This document shows, one piece after another, positions 52,565 through 60,711 of a DNA stretch of 64,000 bases; the first letter of the stretch is position 1, and each line of letters starts with the position of its first letter. Both the position numbers and the translations under genes were made by a program. The stretch is from assembly GCF_019263745.1 (NCBI RefSeq), contig NZ_CP077107.1:2728001-2792000 (forward strand). The letters run 5' to 3'. This stretch comes from Methanospirillum hungatei. Lineage in GTDB: Archaea > Halobacteriota > Methanomicrobia > Methanomicrobiales > Methanospirillaceae. The notes beneath the pieces are model-generated. The model made no database searches. It had not been told where the DNA came from and was given only the letters and a program-made list of their open reading frames with translations.

Positions 52565-52782
52565 TTCATCTGCTCCTGAAGGGCTCGTATCCGTTCCTCC
52601 ATCCGATCCATCCGGTTATGAGATTCACGCTCAAAGGTTTTCAGAGAGTCAAGATCCTGTTTTACCTTGCGGTATCGTTGTGACAAATCCCTGATATCGG
52701 CAGTGGTGGAGAGCTGCCAGTCATCAATCATCAGTTTCATCCGGCGGTCAAGATATGAACTTAGGTAATTATCCATGTTCAT
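52561..52782 (-). CDS. Small coiled-coil protein with YLDRR...W motif
   Basis: 73 residues, without a membrane helix. YLSSYLDRRMKLMIDDWQLS (about 6-25) is the shared motif, then TADIRDLSQRYRKVKQ and a coiled coil to the C-terminus (DRMEERIRALQEQ). Overlaps both neighbours by four bases. Likely to co-assemble with them through the coiled coils. No known family recognised. Confidence 0.65.
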   Translation of the reverse strand: MNMDNYLSSYLDRRMKLMIDDWQLSTTADIRDLSQRYRKVKQDLDSLKTFERESHNRMDRMEERIRALQEQMK

Positions 52783-53075
52783 TTTCTTGCCTCCAGGTTT
52801 GAAATTGCTTTTTCAATAGAGTCTGCACGTTTTTTAAGGAGGTCTTTTTCTATATGCAGTCTACCTACCTCATAACTTAAATAATCAAGTTTTCGTGCGT
52901 ATTCACTGAGATCTGACTCGGTTACAAGTCCCCATTCTTCGATGATTGTCTCGAAATTCCGGTCAAAATATGAGTCCAGTGTCCGGTCAAATGTCGGGAC
53001 TTTTGATGTGACCGGGGTGTCAAAATGGGGAATATTTTCGAAGAATTTTCTGGTACTTCCTGATGTTTCAAACAT
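52779..53075 (-). CDS. Small coiled-coil protein with YFDR...W motif
   Basis: 98 residues. A Pro/Thr-rich head (about 1-27), then TLDSYFDRNFETIIEEWGLV (about 31-50), TESDLSEYARKLDYL and a C-terminal coiled coil. Third carrier of the shared motif. The T-x-S-D-L run into a heptad helix recalls the head of phasin/PhaE-type coiled coils, a weak similarity. Overlaps the next gene by four bases. Confidence 0.65.
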   Translation of the reverse strand: MFETSGSTRKFFENIPHFDTPVTSKVPTFDRTLDSYFDRNFETIIEEWGLVTESDLSEYARKLDYLSYEVGRLHIEKDLLKKRADSIEKAISNLEARK

Positions 53076-53085
53076 GTAACTTCAC

Positions 53086-53463
53086 CTAAATCTTTTTTTC
53101 TTCAGATTCAATCCGGTCTATCATCAGGTCTAATTTTTCACGCTTGACATAATTTTCAAGACGCTTCAGCCTTCCCTCAATTGTCTTTTGTTTCATGAAT
53201 ATATCGGTTTCAAGGGTAATATTTGACTCTTCAATCTCCTTGAGTGCAGATATCTGGTCGGTTGTTAGACGTAATGCCGGCTGGACTGAGGCTGCATTGT
53301 CCTGTTTGAGGATCTGCAGTTTGTCACGTTCAAGTTCTAATTCGAGTTTTCTCGTATTCGTTCGCATCATTCTGATTTCCCTGATCATCAGGTAAATCAT
53401 GACAACGATGACAAGCAGGATTGCAATCCCGATAAGGCCGTCCTGACTAAAGGAGATCTCCAC
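53086..53463 (-). CDS. Membrane-anchored coiled-coil protein
   Basis: 125 residues. N-terminal membrane helix (LIGIAILLVIVVMIYLMI), then a long charged helix (RKLELELERDKLQILKQ) and a second coiled region (KQKTIEGRLKRLENYVKRE). The soluble part should face the cytoplasm given the basic residues after the helix (REIRMMRTNTRK). It lacks the DRR...W motif of its downstream neighbours. Three bases downstream of the TrkA-C-like gene. Confidence 0.65.
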   Translation of the reverse strand: MEISFSQDGLIGIAILLVIVVMIYLMIREIRMMRTNTRKLELELERDKLQILKQDNAASVQPALRLTTDQISALKEIEESNITLETDIFMKQKTIEGRLKRLENYVKREKLDLMIDRIESEEKKI

Positions 53464-53466
53464 AGG

Positions 53467-54279
53467 TTATCCCTCCAGCATCCTGGTAACAAAGCTAATC
53501 ATATCAGAAGGGCCGCTGCAGTATGCAATATCGCCTTCTTTAAGGATTATATCAGGTTTTAATTCAAGTAATGCGGTTCCCCGCTGGATTGCAACCAGGT
53601 TAATCTCCGGTGGGATTGTCAGATTGCCAAATGACCGTCCGGAAGCAAATTTTACCGGGACAGCAGCACTTACTCCTTCCACGCCGGTAAGAAAGCTCCT
53701 GATCTTCTTTGCATCCTCCTGGCTTAAGGCTGAGAGACCTTTCTCAATCTCAGGGGCAAGTTTTCCGATCGGGATCTTATCCCGGATTGCATCTGCAGAA
53801 CTCTTTGCAGCCTTGGTTACCTTTTCTCCGATAGGTTTTGTCTCTTCTTTGACCTTGTCGGTTAGCTCCTTTGCCTTCGTTCCTAACTGCTCTGCTGTCT
53901 CTGCTGCCCCTTTCTGAATCTTTTCTGCAGTTTCAGACAGTTTGGTTCCGATGTCCTGGGCACCTTCCTTAATCTGGGTAGCGGCAGTTTCTGCAGCTGT
54001 CCGGACCTGTTCTTCAAGAGGGATTTTTCTTTTTACATGGACATTTCCACCGTCAGGAATGCCAAGTTTTTTCAAATCTTCTCCACTGATTCGAATTGTA
54101 CCCTCATCTACAAGTTCGTCTGCAAAAACCGTCAGATAAAGGGTCGCCCCTGCATCTGTACTCACTTCCACCTCAGTCTGATCCTCAATTCCCAGGATTG
54201 AAATGAGTTTTTCATGAATGCGGGCTCTTCCGTGACCGGGCATAGCCCGTTTCACTGCCTGCAGGGTAGCTTCCTCCAT
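53467..54279 (-). CDS. Three-part protein: barrel, amphipathic repeat, TrkA-C-like domain
   Basis: 270 residues. Residues 1-95 look like a small beta-barrel (RIHEKLISILGIEDQTEVEV; DEGTIRISGEDLKKLGIPDG). Residues about 95-180 are a low-complexity amphipathic helix with 11-residue-like periodicity rich in Ala, Lys, Thr and Glu (TKLSETAEKIQKGAAETAEQ), as in lipid- or granule-associated proteins. Residues about 205-270 match the TrkA-C/RCK_C pattern (GNLTIPPEINLVAIQRG; LKEGDIAYCSGPSDMISF), which binds small ligands. First gene of the cluster, divergent from carbonic anhydrase. An unusual domain combination. Confidence 0.6.
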   Translation of the reverse strand: MEEATLQAVKRAMPGHGRARIHEKLISILGIEDQTEVEVSTDAGATLYLTVFADELVDEGTIRISGEDLKKLGIPDGGNVHVKRKIPLEEQVRTAAETAATQIKEGAQDIGTKLSETAEKIQKGAAETAEQLGTKAKELTDKVKEETKPIGEKVTKAAKSSADAIRDKIPIGKLAPEIEKGLSALSQEDAKKIRSFLTGVEGVSAAVPVKFASGRSFGNLTIPPEINLVAIQRGTALLELKPDIILKEGDIAYCSGPSDMISFVTRMLEG

Positions 54280-54418
54280 GTGGTTTAATCAGGTCATAAC
54301 CTTTTTCAATCTTTCGGTTTATTTCAGGGGATTGTCTGGAAATAAAATCGCAATATATATTGGTTCTTCAGATCACGATCATTAATCCTTATGTGATAAG
54401 GACCCTGGGAGATTTCAT

Positions 54419-55033
54419 ATGGGAATCGAAAAGTTAATGGAAGGAAATCAGACCTTCGTCGAGAATGAATACGCAGAGAACATAGAATATTATAAGGCAC
54501 TCCTGAAGGGGCAGAATCCGCATGTCATGATGATCGGGTGTTGTGACTCGCGGGTTGCCCCGGAAATTACCTGTCATGCAAAACCCGGGGAAATATTTGT
54601 TCACCGGAATATTGGGAATATCGTTCCTCCGGGAGACTGGAATATCGGAACATTTCTTGAATATGGAATTCGTCACCTGAAAGTCAATACCCTGGTCGTG
54701 TGTGGACATGAAGAGTGTGGTGCCATGAAAGCACTTGCCAGTAAGAAGAGTGGTGACGATGTTCTGATTCCGGGATGGCTCAGACATGCACATACTGCAC
54801 TCCATGCAGTTGAGAGTAAGGGAGAAAAGCCGGCAGACCCAGAAGAAGCTCGTAAGTGGCAGTCTGAACTTGAGATTGAAAATGTAAAGTTACAGCTTGC
54901 AAATCTTCGCACCTATAGTGTGGTAAAGGATGCAGAAGATGCAGGAAAACTCCGGGTTGTCGGACTCTATTACCGGCTGTCAACCGCTCAGCTTGAGGTC
55001 GTCGATCCAGGCAAGCCATTAAAACAGGAATAA
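54419..55033 (+). CDS. Beta-class carbonic anhydrase
   Basis: 204 residues. Zinc ligands and the Asp/Arg dyad are intact: MIGCCDSRVAPE (Cys, Asp-Ser-Arg) and VVCGHEECGAMKAL (His and Cys). Interconverts CO2 and bicarbonate. HRNIGNIVPP and LEYGIRHLKVNTLVV match plant-type beta enzymes. Close to the CO2-reducing gene sets, it may keep CO2 available to Fwd (inference). A TATA-like caatatatattgg lies about 60 bases before the start. A single gene followed by a terminator hairpin. Confidence 0.93.
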   Translation: MGIEKLMEGNQTFVENEYAENIEYYKALLKGQNPHVMMIGCCDSRVAPEITCHAKPGEIFVHRNIGNIVPPGDWNIGTFLEYGIRHLKVNTLVVCGHEECGAMKALASKKSGDDVLIPGWLRHAHTALHAVESKGEKPADPEEARKWQSELEIENVKLQLANLRTYSVVKDAEDAGKLRVVGLYYRLSTAQLEVVDPGKPLKQE

Positions 55034-55045
55034 ATCTCTCTTTTT

Positions 55046-55059
55046 CCCCTTTCAAGGGG
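55046..55059. terminator. Hairpin between convergent genes
   Basis: CCCCTT (55046-55051) pairs with AAGGGG (55054-55059) across a two-base loop, after a T run on the plus strand. It lies between carbonic anhydrase and the SLOG-type gene. Confidence 0.5.
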
Positions 55060-55086
55060 TATTGGTATGTAATATTGAAAAAAGGT

Positions 55087-55497
55087 TTAGATTGAACCTG
55101 CCGGTGTTCCGACTGGCTGTTTCAGCTCAATGAGCATCTCTTCAATATATCCAACGGTTTTAATGGTAAGATTATTCTTTTTTGCTTCTGCAATGAGGTT
55201 TCGTGACTCTTTTGATGAGCCGTTCGAGAGAATCAGAAGATGAGTGCCGTATTCTGCCATGTGCGCGTCACGGACCAGACCTGCAGCGTTTAAATTATCC
55301 TGCCAATTTGGCTCAAACTCTTTGTATGCGATATTATTGTCCAGGGCATACTGCTTCGCAATCAGGTCTACACCAGTTGAACCACCGGTAATGATTTCAT
55401 CGACACCATTCAATTCTGCGATATATTTCTCGATTTCTTTAGAAACCGTTGTAAATTTCCGGCATGTACGAGGACCGGAGATAATTAATTTTTTCAT
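55087..55497 (-). CDS. SLOG/DUF2493-type nucleotide-binding protein
   Basis: 136 residues from the ATG at 55497. Rossmann-like pattern of the SLOG superfamily (DUF2493/YspA-like): KKLIISGPRTCRKF, IITGGSTGVDLIAKQYA, FEPNWQDNLNAAGLVRDAHMAEYG and LLILSNGSSKESRNLI. Members bind nucleotides or nucleotide-derived signals and occur in mobile or defence contexts as well as alone. Here it stands alone between carbonic anhydrase and the hydrogenase-like operon. Function unknown. Confidence 0.75.
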   Translation of the reverse strand: MKKLIISGPRTCRKFTTVSKEIEKYIAELNGVDEIITGGSTGVDLIAKQYALDNNIAYKEFEPNWQDNLNAAGLVRDAHMAEYGTHLLILSNGSSKESRNLIAEAKKNNLTIKTVGYIEEMLIELKQPVGTPAGSI

Positions 55498-55686
55498 GCC
55501 CTTAATAATTATCATATCTGGTATATATGTTTTCTATTGGTTTCATCTCCAGATGTACCTGTCCCAGGAAACCTTTATCGTGTTTTTTTGTTAAACTGTA
55601 AAATCGGTTGTAAAAAACACTTCATCACAACCTTAATTTATTCTTCCATTGATTTTAGACGATATTGAACCTTCGAATGTGATGTT

Positions 55687-57618
55687 ATGTCAGAAATATT
55701 TCTATTCATCCTGCTCTTGTATGCTCTTGCAGGTATAGTCCCTCTCTGTATACGAAAAAAACGAATATGGGAGATATCATCCCTGATAATGGGGGTTGGT
55801 GGTCTTCTTCTTGTTGTGTCCTGTCTTTTCGCTGCCCTGCACAATTACAGTATACCGGTTTTGAAGATTTCTATATCTGCATTATACCCGGTAACTTTGG
55901 GAATTGATCGGCTTTCTGCTGTTTATTCTGTTCTTCTTGGTATCCTTACTGTGGCCGTCAGTATGTACACTCCTGGATACCTTGACCGGATGCATGGAGA
56001 CCGGAGAAAATACCTTGTCTCATCATTGATTCCCCTTTTTCTGGTGAGCATGCTTCTGGTCATCTTCTCACAGACTCTTATTGCATTTCTGATATTCTGG
56101 GAGATCATGGCAATTCTTTCCTTTTTCCTCGTGCTTACTGAGTATGAGGAGGCCAGGACACGGTATGCTGCTATTTTTTATCTTGCAATGACCCAGCTCT
56201 CAACCGTCTTCATCTTTTTTGGTATCATCCTGCTCAGGCTCATCACCGGTTCTTTTGCATATCCTGACAAGGTGTCCGGAAGTGATGTCCTCATTCCAGT
56301 CTCCTTCTTCTGCCTTTTTATTGGTATTGCCATCAAATCCGGGGTCATCCCATTTCATAAATGGCTGACGCATGCCCATCCGGCAGCCCCATCTCCGGTA
56401 TCAGCCCTGATGTCTGGAATGATGATCAGTACAGCATTGTATGCCCTGGTCAGGGTTCTTACCCGGTTTTATGAGACTGATATATCCTGGGGATATGTCA
56501 TGCTGGTCTTTGGCTGCCTGACAGCGGTTCTTGGGGTTATGTATGCCCTCAAAGAACAGGATTTGAAAGGATTGCTGGCATACTCTTCTATTGATAATAC
56601 CGGAGTCGTCCTGATAGGTCTCTCGCTCTGGGTCATTTTTGCCTCATATGGTCAATTGGATATAGCGACGATGGCACTTGTCGGTGCAATCTTTCACTCA
56701 GTTAGTCATGGCATATTCAAAGGCCTTCTTTTCCTTACTGCAGGATCTGTCTGTCAGGCTGCACACACAAGAAATATTGATGAACTTGGTGGAATTCTGG
56801 TCCGGATGCCTTCCACTGGTCTGCTCTTTTTCATTGGCATTCTCTCAATATCAGCCATTCCTCCGTTTTCAGGGTTTATTGGCGAACTTCTTATTTATCA
56901 GGCCCTTATCGGCGGCCTTATGAGTCTTGATCCATATGCACAGGTTGTCATGATCATAGCTCTTGCCCTTTTCGGCCTGACCGGAGCATTGACTGTCACT
57001 ACATTTGTGAAAGCCTTTGGTCTGACATTTCTTGCCCTTCCCCGGAGTTCTGGAGCAGAAAATGCCCGGGAAACCCCATTCTTTATGGTGGCAGGCCCGG
57101 CCGTACTTGCAGGGATGAGTATTGTTCTTGGAGTATGTGCCTATCACATTCTGGGGATTTTTGGATATCCTGGACTAATGCCTGATTTAAGCACGGTAGC
57201 TGTCCTCCTCCTTATCACCACATGCCTGGTGTATGGGGCAGTGTATGCCGGTGCTTCTCAAAAGACCAAGATCTCCCGGACCTGGGATTGTGGGATGCAT
57301 GCTCCAGGCAGTATGAACGAATATACGGGATCTGGGTTTACTGAACCGGTTGTCAGGTTTTTCTCTCCGGTGTTCCGGACAAAAATCACTGTATCAAAAC
57401 AGTACCATGATTCATTTCAGTGTCTGTTCCGGACTGGTGAGGCTGGAATTTATCTGATGAAATTCTTTGAAGAATGTCTCTATCTTCCGGTTGCACGGGG
57501 AATTGACCGGTATGCCGGGTATGTTAGTGGTCTTCAGAATGGGAGTGTTGATCGGTATGTGCTCTATGTCTTTCTCATGGTAATTGCCCTTATCATCGTA
57601 CTCGGGTGGTCGTCATGA
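55687..57618 (+). CDS. HyfB/HycC-like antiporter subunit
   Basis: 643 residues, 15 or more membrane helices, Mrp/NuoL-type ion channel. Core signatures: SGVIPFHKWLTHAHPAAPSPVSALMSGMM and LKGLLAYSSIDNTGVVLIGL, AIFHSVSHGIFKGLLFLTAG with conserved Lys and His, and SAIPPFSGFIGELLIYQ. First gene of a six-gene operon in the order hyfB-hyfC-hyfE-hyfF-hyfG-hyfI. The channel looks intact. It would move protons or sodium when driven by a soluble arm. The next gene starts inside its stop (ATGA). Confidence 0.85.
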   Translation: MSEIFLFILLLYALAGIVPLCIRKKRIWEISSLIMGVGGLLLVVSCLFAALHNYSIPVLKISISALYPVTLGIDRLSAVYSVLLGILTVAVSMYTPGYLDRMHGDRRKYLVSSLIPLFLVSMLLVIFSQTLIAFLIFWEIMAILSFFLVLTEYEEARTRYAAIFYLAMTQLSTVFIFFGIILLRLITGSFAYPDKVSGSDVLIPVSFFCLFIGIAIKSGVIPFHKWLTHAHPAAPSPVSALMSGMMISTALYALVRVLTRFYETDISWGYVMLVFGCLTAVLGVMYALKEQDLKGLLAYSSIDNTGVVLIGLSLWVIFASYGQLDIATMALVGAIFHSVSHGIFKGLLFLTAGSVCQAAHTRNIDELGGILVRMPSTGLLFFIGILSISAIPPFSGFIGELLIYQALIGGLMSLDPYAQVVMIIALALFGLTGALTVTTFVKAFGLTFLALPRSSGAENARETPFFMVAGPAVLAGMSIVLGVCAYHILGIFGYPGLMPDLSTVAVLLLITTCLVYGAVYAGASQKTKISRTWDCGMHAPGSMNEYTGSGFTEPVVRFFSPVFRTKITVSKQYHDSFQCLFRTGEAGIYLMKFFEECLYLPVARGIDRYAGYVSGLQNGSVDRYVLYVFLMVIALIIVLGWSS

Positions 57619-58556
57619 ATTTCATCCCGGTTGTGTACGGGGTGCTGAATATTCTCCTGGTTCTCGGTCTGGCTCCCTTGTACATCACGGTGGTAAAAAA
57701 AGTGAAAGCACGGGTTCAAGGACGAAGAGGTCCCCGGATAATCCAAGGATATCTCAACCTTGCCAAGCTCTTCAAAAAAGAGGTCATCTACTCTGAGTAT
57801 GCAAGTTTCATCTCACGGCTTGCCCCATATGCCTCACTCTCGATTCTCCTGGTTGCAGCACTTATGGTCCCCCTTGTCTGGGTACCGGATCTGGAACCGG
57901 TGACGGGGAATATCATCGTGTTTCTTTACCTGCTTGTAGCGGGCCGTCTGCTCCTGGCTTTGCTTGGTCTTGATGCAGCGAGCAGTTTTGGCGGGATGGG
58001 CAGTTCCCGTGAGATGAGCCTTTCAGCGATTATCGAGCCGGTAACCGTACTGGTCTTTGCGGCTCTTGCCTTTGTCATGGGAAGTCTTTCAATACCTGAG
58101 ATGTTCCGTCATGCAGCTCTTGAGTCTCCCTCATGGTCTCCGACGATCCTGCTTCTTTGCATCTCGCTGTTTATCCTGATAATTGTTGAAACCGGTAGGA
58201 TTCCGGTGGATAATCCGGAAACTCATCTTGAACTGACCATGGTTCATGAGGGGATGCTTCTTGATACCTCTGGAAGAAATCTGGCCCTCTTCGAACTCTC
58301 TCATGGAGTAAAACAGGTGCTCCTAATGGCATTGCTCATCAATATTCTGGTTCCTGCTGGATTGATGTTTGAATTTTCAGTTCCTGCCCTTATTATTGGG
58401 TGCATCCTGTTTCTTCTGAAAGGAACAGTCCTGTCCATTGGTATCGGACTCTTTGAGTCATCTTTTGCAAAAATGCGGTTCTTTCAGATACCAAACCTCT
58501 TCATGATAGCGTTCTTCTTCTCCATTCTTACGATCTTTATCGAGGTGATGATATGA
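57615..58556 (+). CDS. HycD/HyfC/NuoH-like membrane subunit
   Basis: 313 residues from the ATG at 57615 overlapping the previous stop; a GTG at 57606 is less likely. About eight membrane helices. NuoH signatures: KVKARVQGRRGPRIIQGYLN (loop contacting the soluble arm) and ETGRIPVDNPETHLELTMVHEG (acidic funnel). It anchors the hydrogenase-like subunits to the membrane. Full length and well conserved, in contrast to the degenerate soluble subunits downstream. Confidence 0.87.
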   Translation: MNFIPVVYGVLNILLVLGLAPLYITVVKKVKARVQGRRGPRIIQGYLNLAKLFKKEVIYSEYASFISRLAPYASLSILLVAALMVPLVWVPDLEPVTGNIIVFLYLLVAGRLLLALLGLDAASSFGGMGSSREMSLSAIIEPVTVLVFAALAFVMGSLSIPEMFRHAALESPSWSPTILLLCISLFILIIVETGRIPVDNPETHLELTMVHEGMLLDTSGRNLALFELSHGVKQVLLMALLINILVPAGLMFEFSVPALIIGCILFLLKGTVLSIGIGLFESSFAKMRFFQIPNLFMIAFFFSILTIFIEVMI

Positions 58557-59245
58557 TTACACCCGAATCAGCCCCTGTACTGGTCAGGATCTCTCTGGTC
58601 CTGGTATTAGTATCGGCTGCATTTCTCCTCTCGTCACGAAACCTCCCTAACCTAGTCAGGATCTATCAGCTCCAGTCACTCCTATTGGTTATCATCGCCG
58701 TATTTCTGGCCGGAATTGAAGATCATGCACTATTGTTTCTGGTAGCAGGACTGACCTTTATCTCCAAAGTGTGGGGTATTCCAACCTTTATCCGGATGAT
58801 ACAACAGCGGATCCAGATACACCAGGATATCAGGTTCTCATATCTTCATCCGGCAGGTGCCCTGATAGTGAGTATCCTGATAATTCTCCTGGTATACACC
58901 TGTTTCTCCAGGATTCTTGATTCATTATACGAAAGCAGCAGTCTCTTCTTTCTGGGTAGTGTAATCGGAGTATCCATGGTCCTGATGGGGCTTATTGCAG
59001 TCTTCTCCCGGAAGATGGCAATTACAAAAGTCATCGGGTACCTGTCTATGGAAAACGGGGTTCTGTTGTTTGGTATGTTTGTAACCGAACTTCCCTTTAT
59101 CATCGAGTTTGTCATCATGGTTGACCTGATAATCCTGGTGCTCCTGACATCGATTCTCACCGTCGGGATTGACTCATCTATTGAGGAGTATAAGGAACGA
59201 ATGCAGGAGTTTCATCTTTTCACCGGTGAGGAGGCAGTCCAATGA
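58553..59245 (+). CDS. HyfE-like membrane subunit
   Basis: 230 residues with six to seven hydrophobic helices (LVRISLVLVLVSAAFLLSS; SLFFLGSVIGVSMVLMGLIAVF; LIILVLLTSILTVGI). HyfE/MnhC-NuoK-like, with the family segment VIGYLSMENGVLLFGMFV. Overlaps both neighbours by four bases. A small ion-channel subunit in formate-hydrogenlyase-type complexes. Confidence 0.8.
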   Translation: MITPESAPVLVRISLVLVLVSAAFLLSSRNLPNLVRIYQLQSLLLVIIAVFLAGIEDHALLFLVAGLTFISKVWGIPTFIRMIQQRIQIHQDIRFSYLHPAGALIVSILIILLVYTCFSRILDSLYESSSLFFLGSVIGVSMVLMGLIAVFSRKMAITKVIGYLSMENGVLLFGMFVTELPFIIEFVIMVDLIILVLLTSILTVGIDSSIEEYKERMQEFHLFTGEEAVQ

Positions 59246-60711
59246 TAGCAATGACTTATCTGGTTCTGGCCGGAATCATCCTGCTGTGCCAGTTAATACA
59301 GAAGAGACACACATGGTTGAGTTATTTGAGTGTCATCCATGCTGCTGGATCAGTGCTCATAACTGTTCTTTTGATTCTCTCCCCGAATGAGTGGGAAAAT
59401 GAGACTTTTTTCCTCATTGATCATGTGAATCTGTTTATCATGCTCATCACCGGCATTATCTTTACGAGTGCCAGTGTGTATGCAGTGGGGTATATTGATG
59501 GTCTTGTCAAATCAGGTGACCTTGAAAAGAGAAGTCTTCGGATTTTTTATTTTGGATTATCAACCCTGCTTCTGGTCACGACGATGGCGTTATTTTCTCC
59601 AAATGTGGCCCTGTTCTGGATATTTGCCGAACTGACGACAGTGCTCTCTGCCCTTTTGATTGCAATCCTTGCTGTCAGGGCGAATATCGATGCATCCCTG
59701 AAATACATCTTTGTCTGTTCTACTTCCATGCTGTTCTCATTTATCGGGATTATTTTTCTTTTTGAGGCTGTTCAAAATAAAACCGGGATGGGAAGTCTTG
59801 ATTGGGCGGTTATTGTCCAGGAAGCTGCCGGGTGTGACAGCGGGATGATATGGATTGCCTTTGTCTTCTTCTTTATCGGGTTTGCTGCAAAGTCAGGTAT
59901 TGTTCCGTTCCACACCTGGCTTCCTGAAGCCCATGCAAAGGCACCTTCAGCGGTCAGTGCGGTCCTCTCTGGTGCTATCCTGAATGTGGGAATGTATGGT
60001 ATTCTTCGGATGACCGGAATAGTCCACCAGACTGAAGTTTTTGATCAAGCCTCTCTTCTTCTGCTGGTCTTTGCCATGATCACCATGTCCCTGGCCTGCC
60101 TGTCAATGCTCAGGCAGAAAAAACTCAAAGTCCTGATCGCTTTTTCGTCGATAGAAAATATGGGTTTTATTCTGCTTGGTATCGCTATTGGAGCTCCAGT
60201 GGCTCTTTTCTGGGCATTATATCATATGCTTGGTCATTCCTGCATCAAGGCCGGATTATTTTTATCTGCTGGAATACTGCATCGGCAATATAAAATTCCG
60301 ACAAAAACCGGGGAAGATGAGATTGGTGATCTCTTCAGGCTTCAGCCATATGCAGCTCTCACCCTTTTTGCAGGATTTGCCGCTCTTATTGGTATGCCGG
60401 TGTTTCCCCTGTTCCTCTCAAAATTAGGAATACTCATGGCATCGGCTGAAGTCTCGATCTGGATACCTGCAGTAACGCTTCTTCTCTTTGCAATCGCGGC
60501 TACAGCCCTGGTACGATATTATCTCTCCATTATGGCCGTCCGGTTTTCAGATGGGGAAGGACCACAGCCATATCGGGCACCGTTCTCGATGGCAATCCCT
60601 ATTATTGCTCTTCTTCTCCTGTCTGCTGGTATCGGGATTATCATGATCCCTGGAGAGGAGGCATTTCTCACCGCTGCTGTTGCTGATTTAGGAATGGGGG
60701 TAAGCCCATGA
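59242..60711 (+). CDS. HyfF-like antiporter subunit
   Basis: 489 residues, 13-14 membrane helices, second NuoL/M/N-type channel. Signatures: KSGIVPFHTWLPEAHAKAPS, KLKVLIAFSSIENMGFILLG, ALYHMLGHSCIKAGLFLSAG and AALIGMPVFPLFLSKLGILM. The key Lys, His and Glu of the proton path look intact. Together with the HyfB-like subunit the complex has two channels, as in Hyf (hydrogenase 4). Four-base overlaps on both sides. Confidence 0.85.
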   Translation: MIAMTYLVLAGIILLCQLIQKRHTWLSYLSVIHAAGSVLITVLLILSPNEWENETFFLIDHVNLFIMLITGIIFTSASVYAVGYIDGLVKSGDLEKRSLRIFYFGLSTLLLVTTMALFSPNVALFWIFAELTTVLSALLIAILAVRANIDASLKYIFVCSTSMLFSFIGIIFLFEAVQNKTGMGSLDWAVIVQEAAGCDSGMIWIAFVFFFIGFAAKSGIVPFHTWLPEAHAKAPSAVSAVLSGAILNVGMYGILRMTGIVHQTEVFDQASLLLLVFAMITMSLACLSMLRQKKLKVLIAFSSIENMGFILLGIAIGAPVALFWALYHMLGHSCIKAGLFLSAGILHRQYKIPTKTGEDEIGDLFRLQPYAALTLFAGFAALIGMPVFPLFLSKLGILMASAEVSIWIPAVTLLLFAIAATALVRYYLSIMAVRFSDGEGPQPYRAPFSMAIPIIALLLLSAGIGIIMIPGEEAFLTAAVADLGMGVSP

